Shown here: in pieces, positions 43,549 to 52,497 of the stretch
Layout: each line of letters begins with the position of its first letter
Position numbering within the stretch: position 1 is the stretch's first letter
Source of the DNA: JAIBAJ01 sp965284645
GTDB taxonomy: Bacteria > Bacteroidota > Bacteroidia > JAIBAJ01
Assembly (NCBI GenBank): GCA_965284645.1
Contig: OZ260106.1
Span: forward strand, 2,976,001-3,040,000
Direction: 5' to 3'
Length of the DNA stretch: 64,000 nt
Made by a program: the position numbers and the translations under genes
The notes under the pieces: generated by a model
Databases searched by the model: none
Told to the model about the DNA's origin: nothing
Seen by the model: the letters and a program-made list of their open reading frames with translations, nothing else

Positions 43549-44763
43549 ATGAAAATAGGAATTATTAAAGAAGGAAAAATTCCTGCGGACAAGCGTGTGG
43601 CCCTTACGCCCCTGCAATGTTCGCAGTTGATGAAGGAATTTCCAGGGGTGGAGGTTTATGTTCAAAAAAGTCTGGTCAGAAGCTACGATGACGACGAATT
43701 TGCTGATTTCGGTCTTCCGCTGGTGGATGATGTGAGCCATTGCGACTTGCTAATAGGTATCAAGGAAGTCCCTATCCAACATTTGGTAGAAGGGAAAAAA
43801 TACATGTTTTTTTCGCATACCATCAAGGAACAACCTCATAACCAAAAGTTAATGCAGGCCTTGTTAGAAAAGAAAATAGAACTGATAGATTACGAATGCC
43901 TTACCGACATTAAACACAACCGCATAATTGGTTTCGGAAGGTTTGCCGGTATTGTTGGTGCTTACAACGGACTTTTAGGCTATGGAAGAAAATACGACCT
44001 TTTCGACCTTCAACCCGCCTGGAAATGCAGGGATTTAGAAGAGCTGGAAGAAGAATTGGAAAGGGTAAAACTACCCAATATAAAAATTTTGGTAACAGGT
44101 GGCGGTAGGGTTGCCAACGGAGCCATCGAGATTTTGGGTGCACTGAAAATAAGAAAAGTTACCGCTTATGAATTTTTAAATGCCCATTTCAGGGAACCGG
44201 TTTATTGCCAAATCCACTCCAAAGATTACAACGAAAGCAAAACGGGCGACAACTGGAATGACAAAGAATTCTATGAACATCCAGAAAGGTACCAATCTAC
44301 CTTTTTACCTTATACCTCGGTTTGTGACCTATTAATTACCTGCCATTTTTGGAACCCCAAAGCGCCTGTATTGTTTACCAAGCAAGACATGAAGGCTGAT
44401 AATTTTAGAATTTCAGTGATTGCTGACGTAACCTGCGATATCAATGGATCAGTGCCTAGTACCTCGCGCTCCAGTACAATCGAACATCCATTTTATGGCT
44501 ATAATCCACAAACAGAAAAGGAAGATGTAGCGTTTAGCAAAAATACCATTACCGTGATGGCCGTAGACAACCTACCTTGCGAACTGCCCAGAGATGCCTC
44601 CGAAGATTTTGGGAAAGCCTTATTGGATAGGGTATTTCCTCACTTATTGGGAAAGGATGAAGACAAAACCATTGAGCGGGCAACGATATGCAAAAAAGGA
44701 AAATTAATGGAAACGTTTAGGTATTTGGAAGGGTATGCGGGGGGAGTGGGGAAAGAGAAGTGA
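43549..44763 (+). CDS. NAD(P)-dependent dehydrogenase, AlaDH/PNT-like (saccharopine-dehydrogenase-like)
   Basis: A 404-residue oxidoreductase. The N-terminal AlaDH/PNT-type domain begins MKIGIIKEGKIPADKRVALTP, and the Rossmann domain has ILVTGGGRVANGAIEILGAL near residues 185-205. FGRFAGIVGAYNGLLGYG and DVTCDINGSVPST are further family landmarks. The substrate is probably an amino acid or saccharopine-like compound and is not determined. The last few residues (GGVGKEK) are read from a GA-rich minisatellite, so the original C-terminus may have been altered. Start is ATG 43549. Confidence 0.82.
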   Translation: MKIGIIKEGKIPADKRVALTPLQCSQLMKEFPGVEVYVQKSLVRSYDDDEFADFGLPLVDDVSHCDLLIGIKEVPIQHLVEGKKYMFFSHTIKEQPHNQKLMQALLEKKIELIDYECLTDIKHNRIIGFGRFAGIVGAYNGLLGYGRKYDLFDLQPAWKCRDLEELEEELERVKLPNIKILVTGGGRVANGAIEILGALKIRKVTAYEFLNAHFREPVYCQIHSKDYNESKTGDNWNDKEFYEHPERYQSTFLPYTSVCDLLITCHFWNPKAPVLFTKQDMKADNFRISVIADVTCDINGSVPSTSRSSTIEHPFYGYNPQTEKEDVAFSKNTITVMAVDNLPCELPRDASEDFGKALLDRVFPHLLGKDEDKTIERATICKKGKLMETFRYLEGYAGGVGKEK

Positions 44764-44816
44764 GGAAAGAGAAGTGAGGAAAGAGAAGTGAGGAAAGAGA
44801 AGTGAGGAAAGAGAAG
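44747..44816 (+). repeat. 14-bp minisatellite at the 3' end of the dehydrogenase gene
   Basis: Five copies of TGAGGAAAGAGAAG, the first with one substitution (TGGGGAAAGAGAAG). It begins inside the coding sequence and provides the stop codon. A looser AGTGAAA-type tract occurs at 42710-42740. Confidence 0.93.
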
Positions 44817-44975
44817 TGAGAATGTGAGGAGTGAGGGTATCGATTTTGAATCCCTTCCAAAAGGAAGCAATCTTGAAAAATTTCAAAGGCAAAAAAACGA
44901 TAGTTGACAGGTGGATTAGCCCTGAAAGCCTAAGTTTTTCAAGAGGGCTAAACCATTATAAAAAATCTTTCCTTC

Positions 44976-45788
44976 CTACTCACCCAAACCTTCCAACACC
45001 GCCGGATTAATTCCCATGGAAGAGAAACCTCCATCGTGGAAAAGGTTTTGCATGGTTACCATTCGGGTGTAGTCGCTAAACATCATTACGCAATAATTGG
45101 CGCAATCGTCGGCGGTGGCATTGCCCAAAGGCGACATTTTATCGGCATATCCAAAGAAATCGGCGAAACCTTTCACACCGCTACCTGCAGTGGTTTTGGT
45201 AGGACTTTGGGAAATAGAATTTACACGTACCTTCTTTTTTACGCCATAATGGTATCCGAAGCTGCGGGTAATGCTCTCTAAAATTGCTTTAGCATCGGCC
45301 ATATCGTTGTAGTCGGGGAAAACCCTTTGTCCGGCAATATAGCTCAAGGTAACCACTGATCCCCAATCGTTGAGGGCATCCAATTTCATCGAAGTTTGAA
45401 GCACACGGTGCAAGGAAAGTGCAGAAATATCAAGTGTTTTATGGAAAAAATCATAATTGGTATCGGTGTATTCTTTGCCTTTGCGCACATTGAGCGACAT
45501 ACCAACCGAATGCAGCACAAAATCCAATTTACCCCCCAAAAGTTCGATAGATTGGTTAAACAGGTTTTCAAGATCTTCCATAACCGTAACATCAGCAGGA
45601 ATAATGGTGGCATTGCATTGCTGAGCAAGCTCGTTCATAGTTCCCATTCGCAAGGCTACCGGAGCATTGGTGAGGGTAAATCGTGCGCCTTCAGCATGGG
45701 CTTTTTGGGCCACTTTCCAAGCGATGGAGTTAGAATCGAGGGCTCCGAATATGATGCCCCTTTTACCGGATAGAAGATTATTTGCCAT
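44976..45788 (-). CDS. fabI: enoyl-[acyl-carrier-protein] reductase
   Basis: NADH-dependent reductase of the last elongation step in fatty-acid synthesis. FabI-specific features: GIIFGALDSNSIAWKVA cofactor loop, LDFVLHSVGMS, and the catalytic pair Tyr160 and Lys167 in YNDMADAKA with the FabI Y-x6-K spacing rather than the Y-x3-K of other SDRs. VNSISQSPTKTTAGSGV and the C-terminal HDGGFSSMGI complete the match. The length is 270 residues. FabI of this type is the usual triclosan target. Confidence 0.95.
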   Translation of the reverse strand: MANNLLSGKRGIIFGALDSNSIAWKVAQKAHAEGARFTLTNAPVALRMGTMNELAQQCNATIIPADVTVMEDLENLFNQSIELLGGKLDFVLHSVGMSLNVRKGKEYTDTNYDFFHKTLDISALSLHRVLQTSMKLDALNDWGSVVTLSYIAGQRVFPDYNDMADAKAILESITRSFGYHYGVKKKVRVNSISQSPTKTTAGSGVKGFADFFGYADKMSPLGNATADDCANYCVMMFSDYTRMVTMQNLFHDGGFSSMGINPAVLEGLGE

Positions 45789-45860
45789 GGGGACAAATGT
45801 AAGTTTTGCTTTTTAATGGCTTCAATTTAGGGCAAAGAAAAAAATATTTTCACAAAAGTT

Positions 45861-45889
45861 TTGATGGAAAGAAATTCTTACTACTTTTG
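45861..45889 (+). promoter_or_regulatory. promoter of tRNA-Asp
   Basis: TTG at 45861-45863, 18 bases, then TACTTTTG at 45882-45889. This matches the Bacteroidota TTG-N18-TAnnTTTG promoter. Transcription would start about 12 bases before the tRNA. Confidence 0.75.
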
Positions 45890-45907
45890 CACCTCCAATT
45901 ACGGAAC

Positions 45908-45981
45908 GGTTCGGTAGTTCAGCTGGTTAGAATACATGCCTGTCACGCATGGGGTCGCGGGTTCGAGTCCCGTCCGGACCG
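45908..45981 (+). tRNA. tRNA-Asp (GTC anticodon)
   Basis: 74-nt cloverleaf with acceptor GGTTCGG paired with CCGGACC, discriminator G as usual for Asp, anticodon loop CTGTCAC giving GTC, and T-loop GTTCGAGTC. Confidence 0.96.
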
Positions 45982-45983
45982 CA

Positions 45984-46016
45984 AAAAAGCCCAATACGAT
46001 AAGTGTTGGGCTTTTT
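45984..46016 (+). terminator. hairpin terminator of tRNA-Asp
   Basis: Stem AAAAAGCCCAA / TTGGGCTTTTT extended by the weaker pairs TAC/GTG around a five-base loop. It directly follows the tRNA. Confidence 0.9.
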
Positions 46017-46030
46017 GCATTTTTAGCCCC

Positions 46031-48118
46031 TTATTTCTTTATCTCTCCGATTATAAAATCATACATATCCGATAGTTGCCCCAAAACAGAATCCCAACCC
46101 ATGTTGGCCCCATAATGACCAGCTTTCCTTTCAACACGGAGTAAAATTGGATTGAGCTGACTGTCCCTGTTCTGTAGCTTGGCCGCAAATTTATAGGAAT
46201 GGCAAGGCGGAACCCTTTCATCATTTTCGGCTGTCATAATTAAAGTGCTTGGATAGTTGATTTCTTCTTTGATATTCGAAAGTGGATCAAAACTTTTAAT
46301 TCTGGCAAAGCCATCCGACGTAGATATGGAACCATATTCACCTTTCAAATATTCCGCAACAGAAAATTTTTCATAATGCAACATATCCATAGGCCCAACA
46401 ATAGGAATAGCTGCCTTAAACAAATCAGGGCGTTTTGTCATGGCTACACCAACTACCAAACCTCCATTGCTTGCTCCCGTAATGGCTAGCTTCTCGGGAC
46501 AAGTATAATTACTATCAACAAAAAATTGAGCAGTTTCGATAAAATCCTTAAACGAGTTGCGCTTATTGACTCCTCGTCCTAATTTTTCATATTCTAAGCC
46601 CTGGTTCCCTCCTCCCCTTACATCAGCAAAAGCAAAAACTATCCCCTGATCAAGCAAATAAACAATTCCGGGGTCGAATTCTGGTTGCTCATTAACTCCA
46701 AACCCGCCATAAGTCTTCAAAAGCATGGGGTTCTTCCCCTTTAAATCTATTCCTTTCTTATAGAAAATATAAACTGGAATAGAAGTTCCATCCGATGCCT
46801 TTACTTTAATTTCTTTCCCATCAAATACCTTATAATCAAAATACACCTCGGTAGGATGCCAAGGAACAAATTCCAAACTATCCAATTTCAATCGAATAAC
46901 CGCTGGGGGTTGAGTATATCCCTCGTAGGAAAGCAACAATTCTTTGTCGCCCCAATCGCCTGCTATCTTCGAAATCGAAAAACCAAATGGCATGGTGTAA
47001 GTTACCAACTCCCGGCCTTCCCAATTATAAATGCTAACGAATTCCTTATTATTAAACCGATATTGACAAATAATATGCTCTTTCAATGGTTTAACATTTT
47101 GTAATAATCCTTCAGTTAAAGCTGGAATTAATACCTTCCATTTGTAACCCGAATCGACTCCAAGCTTCACCACCATGCCGTTGGGGGCATCTTTATTGGT
47201 TAGTGCAATTAAATCATCTCCTTTAATTTCAAGAATTTTTAAACTTTCCTTACTATCCAAATTCATTATAAATGGTCGTAATGACTTAATTTCTGATTGA
47301 AAATCAATGTAGAAATAATTACAAGAACCACTAAATTCATCATATTCGGTTAGTATAAAAAATCGCTCGTCGTTCGACACCATAAAATGAAAGGTATTCT
47401 TTGGACTTTTGACTCGTTTGAATATTAATTTATCTTCAGCTTGTTCGGTACCCAATTGATGGTAATAGACTTCCTGTCCTACCGATACATCAAATCCGTT
47501 ATTGGGCATTTTCGAATAATAAAAACCATCCCCACGCCAAACCAATTTTTCAAACCTTACATCTTTTAAATGATCGGATTTATGAAAGCCAGTTTTAATA
47601 TTCACAACATTTACCTCTTGAAAATCCCCACCATTTCGGGTAAAACAATAAGCCAAATATTTTGAATCGTTTGATATTTCAACTTCAACAATCTGAATTC
47701 GATCTTTTAAACTTATAAAATTAGGATCAACCAATAACTGAGCACTTTCATCCAGTTCCGACCGAATAAATATAGAAGGATTTCCATTGGCATTTGAATA
47801 CATTATCGAGATGTAAAATTTACCATCCTTCGAAGGAACTTCAGTTAAAGAATAAATGTATTTTAGAAGTTCCGATTCCGATGACAACTTTCGTTCATAT
47901 TTCTTTAACTCCTTATTAGTCAAAGCATTCTGCGCCTTAATCCAATCTTTTACCGGTGGTGTTTCCATTCCTTCAAGCCAGCGGTATTCATCCATTACAA
48001 CTTCGCCAAAAAGAGTGTCTCTTACCGATGGATCACTGCTTGTTTGTGGATAAACTAATTTTTGAGCTTTCGATTGAAGAGAAATCGTAAATAGTAAAAA
48101 CAATAAATTACGCCACAT
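46031..48118 (-). CDS. prolyl oligopeptidase (S9A family), exported
   Basis: A 695-residue serine peptidase cleaving after proline in short peptides. A signal peptide (ending QSKAQ) is followed by a beta-propeller domain (about residues 75-420) and a C-terminal alpha/beta-hydrolase domain. Catalytic Ser550 lies in TGASNGGLVV, the Asp in TAENDERVPP and the His in KAGHYGAN. DEYRWLEGMETPPVKDWI at the N-terminus is the S9A signature. It is probably periplasmic, for peptide scavenging. The stop is 14 bases from the tRNA-Asp terminator, which may serve both directions. Confidence 0.94.
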   Translation of the reverse strand: MWRNLLFLLFTISLQSKAQKLVYPQTSSDPSVRDTLFGEVVMDEYRWLEGMETPPVKDWIKAQNALTNKELKKYERKLSSESELLKYIYSLTEVPSKDGKFYISIMYSNANGNPSIFIRSELDESAQLLVDPNFISLKDRIQIVEVEISNDSKYLAYCFTRNGGDFQEVNVVNIKTGFHKSDHLKDVRFEKLVWRGDGFYYSKMPNNGFDVSVGQEVYYHQLGTEQAEDKLIFKRVKSPKNTFHFMVSNDERFFILTEYDEFSGSCNYFYIDFQSEIKSLRPFIMNLDSKESLKILEIKGDDLIALTNKDAPNGMVVKLGVDSGYKWKVLIPALTEGLLQNVKPLKEHIICQYRFNNKEFVSIYNWEGRELVTYTMPFGFSISKIAGDWGDKELLLSYEGYTQPPAVIRLKLDSLEFVPWHPTEVYFDYKVFDGKEIKVKASDGTSIPVYIFYKKGIDLKGKNPMLLKTYGGFGVNEQPEFDPGIVYLLDQGIVFAFADVRGGGNQGLEYEKLGRGVNKRNSFKDFIETAQFFVDSNYTCPEKLAITGASNGGLVVGVAMTKRPDLFKAAIPIVGPMDMLHYEKFSVAEYLKGEYGSISTSDGFARIKSFDPLSNIKEEINYPSTLIMTAENDERVPPCHSYKFAAKLQNRDSQLNPILLRVERKAGHYGANMGWDSVLGQLSDMYDFIIGEIKK

Positions 48119-48282
48119 TAGTGAATTACGATGCAGAATTATTCTTCAAATTAAACAAAAAAAGTTTTCCATTCTATGATTTTTTAGCAATAAATTTAAA
48201 ATTTAGGATCAAAAAAAATCATTTTAGTCTACCAAATTATACAAGATAGATACCCTTTCTAAATTAATTTTTATGCATTTTA

Positions 48283-48425
48283 GGCGGGCCCCCGTCCGCA
48301 AAACCAGTTGGTGCTGAGACTTTACAGTCGTGCAAGGCGGAACGGGGCCAGGCTTTCGGCGGTAGTCCTCGGTCTGCTCCGTGCCTCCGCATCCCTGTGG
48401 GCTACACTGCCTCTATCCTTGCCCG
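48283..48425 (+). repeat. GC-rich dispersed intergenic repeat, copy F
   Basis: Starts GGCGGGCCCCCGTCCGC and ends CTATCCTTGCCCG. The centre matches copy E (GGTCTGCTCCG, CCGCATCCCTGTGGGCTA). It forms an inverted pair with copy G about 150 bases away. Confidence 0.83.
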
Positions 48426-48576
48426 AACTACCCACCTGGTTGTTGCTGGTGGATAGAACATTCTACTTCCCATTCATTCCTCAAAAATTAATGCAAACGC
48501 TTAACTCGGTTTCCAGCTTTTCAACTTTTTTACCCTCTCTATTTCATCGGATACTGTTTGGGTTTGCACCGCTCTT

Positions 48577-48717
48577 CGGGTAGGGATAGCAGCGAAAAAC
48601 CCACAGCGGCCTAAGCGCAAGCGAAAGGCGCGAGGATTTGCAGCGAATAGCCCGACCATGAGCCCTTGCACCAAGCTTAAATTTTTGTAGAAAGTTATAG
48701 GGCGAATGGGACCCGCC
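48577..48717 (-). repeat. GC-rich dispersed intergenic repeat, copy G (inverted)
   Basis: Left end CGGGTAGGGATAGCAGCG, right end GGGACCCGCC. The centre nearly equals copies A and C. It ends 22 bases from the stop of the ABC permease gene. The 150 bases between copies F and G hold no recognised feature. Confidence 0.85.
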
Positions 48718-48739
48718 AAATAATTACAATAAGCCTCCC

Positions 48740-49816
48740 CTACCCCAATCGAATGCGTGGATCTAAAAGGGCATACGAAATATCAACCAAAATATTGATA
48801 AACACAAAAACCACCGAGACCAGCAATACAGCGCCGGTAACTACAGGTAAATCGTAATTGTTTAAGGCGCCCAACATGGTAAAACCCAGTCCTTTCCAAC
48901 CGAAAACCATTTCGACGAAAACAGCCCCGGCCATGAGAGAAGCCAACCAACCGGAAATAGCGGTAATGACGGGATTGAGCGAATTGGTTAATACATGCTT
49001 AAACAAAACTACCCTTGGGGATAATCCCTTGGCGCGGGCAGTTCTTACATAATCCATACCCAACACATCGAGCATTGAATTGCGGGTAAGTTGTACCACT
49101 ATGGCTAAAGGTCTAATTCCGAGGGTAATAGCCGGAAGAATAAGGTTTTTCAATACCAGCAGTTCGCCATCGAATTCGTCTATTTCGTACAAACTGCCAC
49201 TGATGGGTAAACCGGTAATATCGCCCAACAAGAAAGCAAAAACCCATAAAATGAGCAAGGCGGCTACAAACGACGGAAGAGAAATGCCGGTAACACTGAG
49301 CATGAGCAAAGTTCGATCCAACACCGAATCTTGCTTGAGGGCGCAAACGATGCCTAAAATAACACCTAAAATGATAGCGATTAAAGTTGCCGAAACAGCT
49401 AATACTGCCGTGCCTGGGAAGGTTTCGTAGAGGATAGCTGACACATCTTTTTTTGACTGGTATGACCTGCGCAGGTATATTTTTTTAAAGCATAGAAATT
49501 TTGATTCGCCGATAGATAACAGGGCAATCGGCTGTCCATACTTTGTGGAATCGGCAAAAGCGTGGGAATCCGGATTTTTGGAAAGCAAGCCTAGGGGCGA
49601 TAAATCGTTGAGAAAGAGAAAATATTGTGTGGATACAGGCAAATCAAGGCCAAGTTCTTTTCGGATATTTTTAGCCGTTTCCACATCACTTCGTTGCCCC
49701 ATCATTAGTCGGGAAGGATCGCCCGGGAGGAGGTTGAACAAAACAAACACCAAGGTCGCAATGCCCCAAAGAATGGATAACGAATAGAAAATTTGGCGCA
49801 GGAGGTATTTCGACAT
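48740..49816 (-). CDS. ABC transporter permease, DppB/OppB type
   Basis: A 358-residue inner-membrane permease of the peptide/nickel import class with six predicted helices. The N-terminus (YLLRQIFYSLSILWGIATLVFVLFNLLPGDP) and the EAA loop region (RTARAKGLSPRVVLFKHVLTNSLNPV) are typical, and it ends LLDPRIRLG as OppB proteins do. An insertion of about 40 residues (residues 75-125) lies between helix one and the conserved core. No OppC, OppD, OppF or substrate-binding gene is adjacent in the window, so its partners must lie elsewhere. Confidence 0.9.
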   Translation of the reverse strand: MSKYLLRQIFYSLSILWGIATLVFVLFNLLPGDPSRLMMGQRSDVETAKNIRKELGLDLPVSTQYFLFLNDLSPLGLLSKNPDSHAFADSTKYGQPIALLSIGESKFLCFKKIYLRRSYQSKKDVSAILYETFPGTAVLAVSATLIAIILGVILGIVCALKQDSVLDRTLLMLSVTGISLPSFVAALLILWVFAFLLGDITGLPISGSLYEIDEFDGELLVLKNLILPAITLGIRPLAIVVQLTRNSMLDVLGMDYVRTARAKGLSPRVVLFKHVLTNSLNPVITAISGWLASLMAGAVFVEMVFGWKGLGFTMLGALNNYDLPVVTGAVLLVSVVFVFINILVDISYALLDPRIRLG

Positions 49817-50015
49817 GTGCGGTACAAATGTAGGCTTGGGAAAGAAAGGCGAAAAATGACTTGGGACGGAGTTTTAAACAATAGGGGGTTGCATAAAGTA
49901 CAGTTCAAAAATTTTCAAGCACTCCAGAGAAAGCTGTGAAATGGTTTGGGTAGGAATATTTAAAGACAAAGCATAGGATTAATTTACCTCCCATGAATCA
50001 ATGAACGTGTTTTTT

Positions 50016-50135
50016 CAATCCGAACTACTCCATATTGGTAGGGGAAGCCTCCCTGAGTATTTCGAGAAAGTCGATGGTAGTTATTTGGCCAAATAAATTG
50101 ATTTACAAAACTTTAATCGATTATGCATTTCTTTT
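50016..50135 (-). repeat. AT-rich repeat family 2, degenerate copy d (inverted)
   Basis: Recognisable blocks are AATCCGAACTACT, TTATTTGGCCAAATAAATTG, ATTTACAA and GATTATGCATTTCT, in the same order as in the inverted copy at 62224-62388 but with many substitutions. The rest of 49817-50312 holds nothing else I can identify. Confidence 0.6.
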
Positions 50136-50312
50136 ACAAATTTGGGATTTGTACCCATTTTACCAAAGAATTAGTCCCTTGTTTATTTCTAGAATGGGGT
50201 TGTTAAAGGTCGATTTCCCCAAAAGGCCGTCCAATCTGCAACTATTAAGCAAGCCTAAAATTGGACTGTTTCTGATGTCCATTCGGTATTACTTTGGCAG
50301 ACCAATTCTACT

Positions 50313-51869
50313 ATGAATTTTAGCCATACAGACCTTCTTTTATTGGGCAGTTCTTCCATTCTTTTGATGCTGGCTTTTCTGTTGTTCAAAAAGGGGAGAC
50401 AAAATTGGGGTGTAGGATTCTTGTTTTTCTGTTCCTTGGGATTGTCGTATTTCATGGCCCAGCTGGATCCTTATTTGAATTTATGGGACGAGCGCTTTCA
50501 TGCCTTGGTTGCCAAAAACCTCTTGCTTCATCCATTCAAACCTACTTTATACGAACATCCCTTGTTTCCGTATGAATATCGCATTTGGGCTGGCAACCAT
50601 GTTTGGCTTCATAAACAACCTTTGTTTTTATGGCAGATGGCCCTTAGTATCAAGTTTTTTGGCATTAATGAAATAGCCATTAGATTGCCTAGTGTGTTCA
50701 TGCACAGCCTCCTGACTCTTCTTATTTATAGAATTGGAAAAATTACCATCACCAGCCAAATTGGATTTTATGGGGCAGCTTTTTTTTCGGTTGCTTATTA
50801 TCCCTTGGAATTGGTTGTTGGGAATTTCCCTACCGACCACAACGACTTCAGTTTTCTATTTTATGTTACGGCCACATTTTGGGCATGGATAGAATACCGC
50901 AACAGTTCCCATCCTGTTTGGATATTTTTGGTCGGCCTATTTGCAGGAATGTCAATTTTGGTAAAGTGGTTGGTAGGTTTATTGATTTTTCCGCTATGGG
51001 GCTTGGTTGTAGCTTGGGATTGGAAGAATCAAGGTTTTCAGTTATCAAAATTGTGGCCGCTTCTGGTTTCGTTTGGTATTTGTTGTTTGACCTTTTTACC
51101 TTGGCAAATCTATATTTTGAACGTTTTCCCCGTAGAGGCTCAGTATGAATTTAATTTAAACACCGAGCATTTTTACAAAGCTGTAGAAAACCATGGTGGT
51201 GATTTTTGGTTTCATTTTAGGGCCTTGAAAAATTTGTATGGTTCGGGTGATGCGGTTCCATTCATTTTGCTGGGCTGTTTCATCTATTTCATATCGCGCA
51301 TGAAAACGGATTACCAAATCATTGTTTTGGGGGCGGTGCTCACAGTTTATGGTTTTTACAGTCTTGCCACCACCAAAATGGTTTCGTTTTGTTTGATTGT
51401 TTCCCCTTTTGGTTTTCTGGCCATAGGATCAGCGGTAGCTTGGGCGGATGATTTTTTAAGTCAGAAAATCCCCAATAAACGATTGCTGTTGGCGACTAGC
51501 GGATTGATATTTTTAATGGTTTGTGTAGCCATAAATAATTTTAACAGCATACAACAGTACCATACCCTGAAATATTCAGGTGAAGGTGCTAAAAGAAAGG
51601 CTTTATTAGAAGAAATGAAATTTATACAATTGGTTGATAACCAATTAAAATTTGGCACATATGCAGTTTTCAATGCCGATGTAAACTTGTATACCCAAAT
51701 TTCATTGATGTTTTACACTCGCCACCTTGCCTATGATTTTATTCCGAACCAACAACAAATAGAAACAGCAAGGAAGCATGGTTATAAAGTATGCATACGG
51801 GACGATGGAAAACTACAGGCTGACTTGGTAAATGATAAAGGCATTGAAAAACTGCAGTTTAAGGATTAG
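50313..51869 (+). CDS. GT39/ArnT-like membrane glycosyltransferase
   Basis: A 518-residue polytopic protein of the dolichyl-phosphate-mannose / ArnT family (PMT_2), transferring a sugar from a polyprenyl carrier to lipid or protein in the periplasm. After the second helix comes the acidic first loop LNLWDERFHALVAKNLLLHP with the adjacent Asp-Glu expected at the active site. WLHKQPLFLWQMALSIKFFGI then IAIRLPSVFMH are the classical family strings. About ten membrane helices precede a soluble C-terminus of about 110 residues. The acceptor is unknown. Confidence 0.87.
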   Translation: MNFSHTDLLLLGSSSILLMLAFLLFKKGRQNWGVGFLFFCSLGLSYFMAQLDPYLNLWDERFHALVAKNLLLHPFKPTLYEHPLFPYEYRIWAGNHVWLHKQPLFLWQMALSIKFFGINEIAIRLPSVFMHSLLTLLIYRIGKITITSQIGFYGAAFFSVAYYPLELVVGNFPTDHNDFSFLFYVTATFWAWIEYRNSSHPVWIFLVGLFAGMSILVKWLVGLLIFPLWGLVVAWDWKNQGFQLSKLWPLLVSFGICCLTFLPWQIYILNVFPVEAQYEFNLNTEHFYKAVENHGGDFWFHFRALKNLYGSGDAVPFILLGCFIYFISRMKTDYQIIVLGAVLTVYGFYSLATTKMVSFCLIVSPFGFLAIGSAVAWADDFLSQKIPNKRLLLATSGLIFLMVCVAINNFNSIQQYHTLKYSGEGAKRKALLEEMKFIQLVDNQLKFGTYAVFNADVNLYTQISLMFYTRHLAYDFIPNQQQIETARKHGYKVCIRDDGKLQADLVNDKGIEKLQFKD

Positions 51870-51872
51870 ATG

Positions 51873-52343
51873 AACTCAGATTTTGCAATAGAAATGCTTG
51901 AACGATTAATAGCGATTTTAAATCTGAAAGAGTCCAATTATGCTTCGCAATCATTTACCTCAAACACTTTACATCGGCATTTACCAAACTAAATTTATAA
52001 ATTGCCTTGGGACCATTTAAAAATCAAAATTGGCATCACCAGGTGGAAATCAATTAATTTTCCAAAATAACAACAACTGCTATTCCGAATTTCTTAGGGA
52101 GGGGTAAAGCTAATTAAACCCAGATTACGCATTAGAAATCGTAATGAAGCTTTCAAATGCAATAAAGACGAGGGTTTCAGGTTAATTTTTGGGTGAAGGA
52201 ATAGTAAACTATTTTGAAGTCAAAAATTGTTCTGAAATCCTTGTATTTGAAGCAGTTGGAAGCTGTAATAGATTTCTAATGCTGAATTTGGGTTAAATCA
52301 AGTGGTTTGGATTAATAAATCCTCCGATTGATTTAGCTGGGTT
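51873..52343 (+). repeat. AT-rich repeat family 2, copy e, carrying two insertions
   Basis: The old copy begins ACTCAGATTTTGCAATAGAAA and ends TTAGCTGGGTT. It is split by a 90-bp AT-rich block (51931-52021, also found inverted at 62391-62485) and by the 175-bp element at 52118-52292. The pieces on either side align with copy b at 32346-32495. Confidence 0.72.
52118..52292 (+). mobile_element. 175-bp MITE-like element, copy 2, nested
   Basis: Same element as 42268-42442 in the opposite orientation. Left terminus ACCCAGATTACGCATTAGAA, right terminus complementary with three mismatches in 21. TTAA occurs at both flanks (52114-52117 and 52293-52296). Removing the element and one TTAA restores GCTAATTAAATCAAG, which matches the uninterrupted sequence of family-2 copies, so insertion with TTAA duplication is directly supported. 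Confidence 0.9.
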
Positions 52344-52497
52344 GAAAGGGAGCTTAACCAATTATATCTAGGTAAAGTTTCCCTTCAAGCTCGACTTACT
52401 TGAAAACCGGATTGGTACTTGTCTTGAAACGAAATGTATACTTTCAAAGCTCAATATTTAGTACTTGCCTAGTAGAGATAATCCCTTCGATTTGGAA

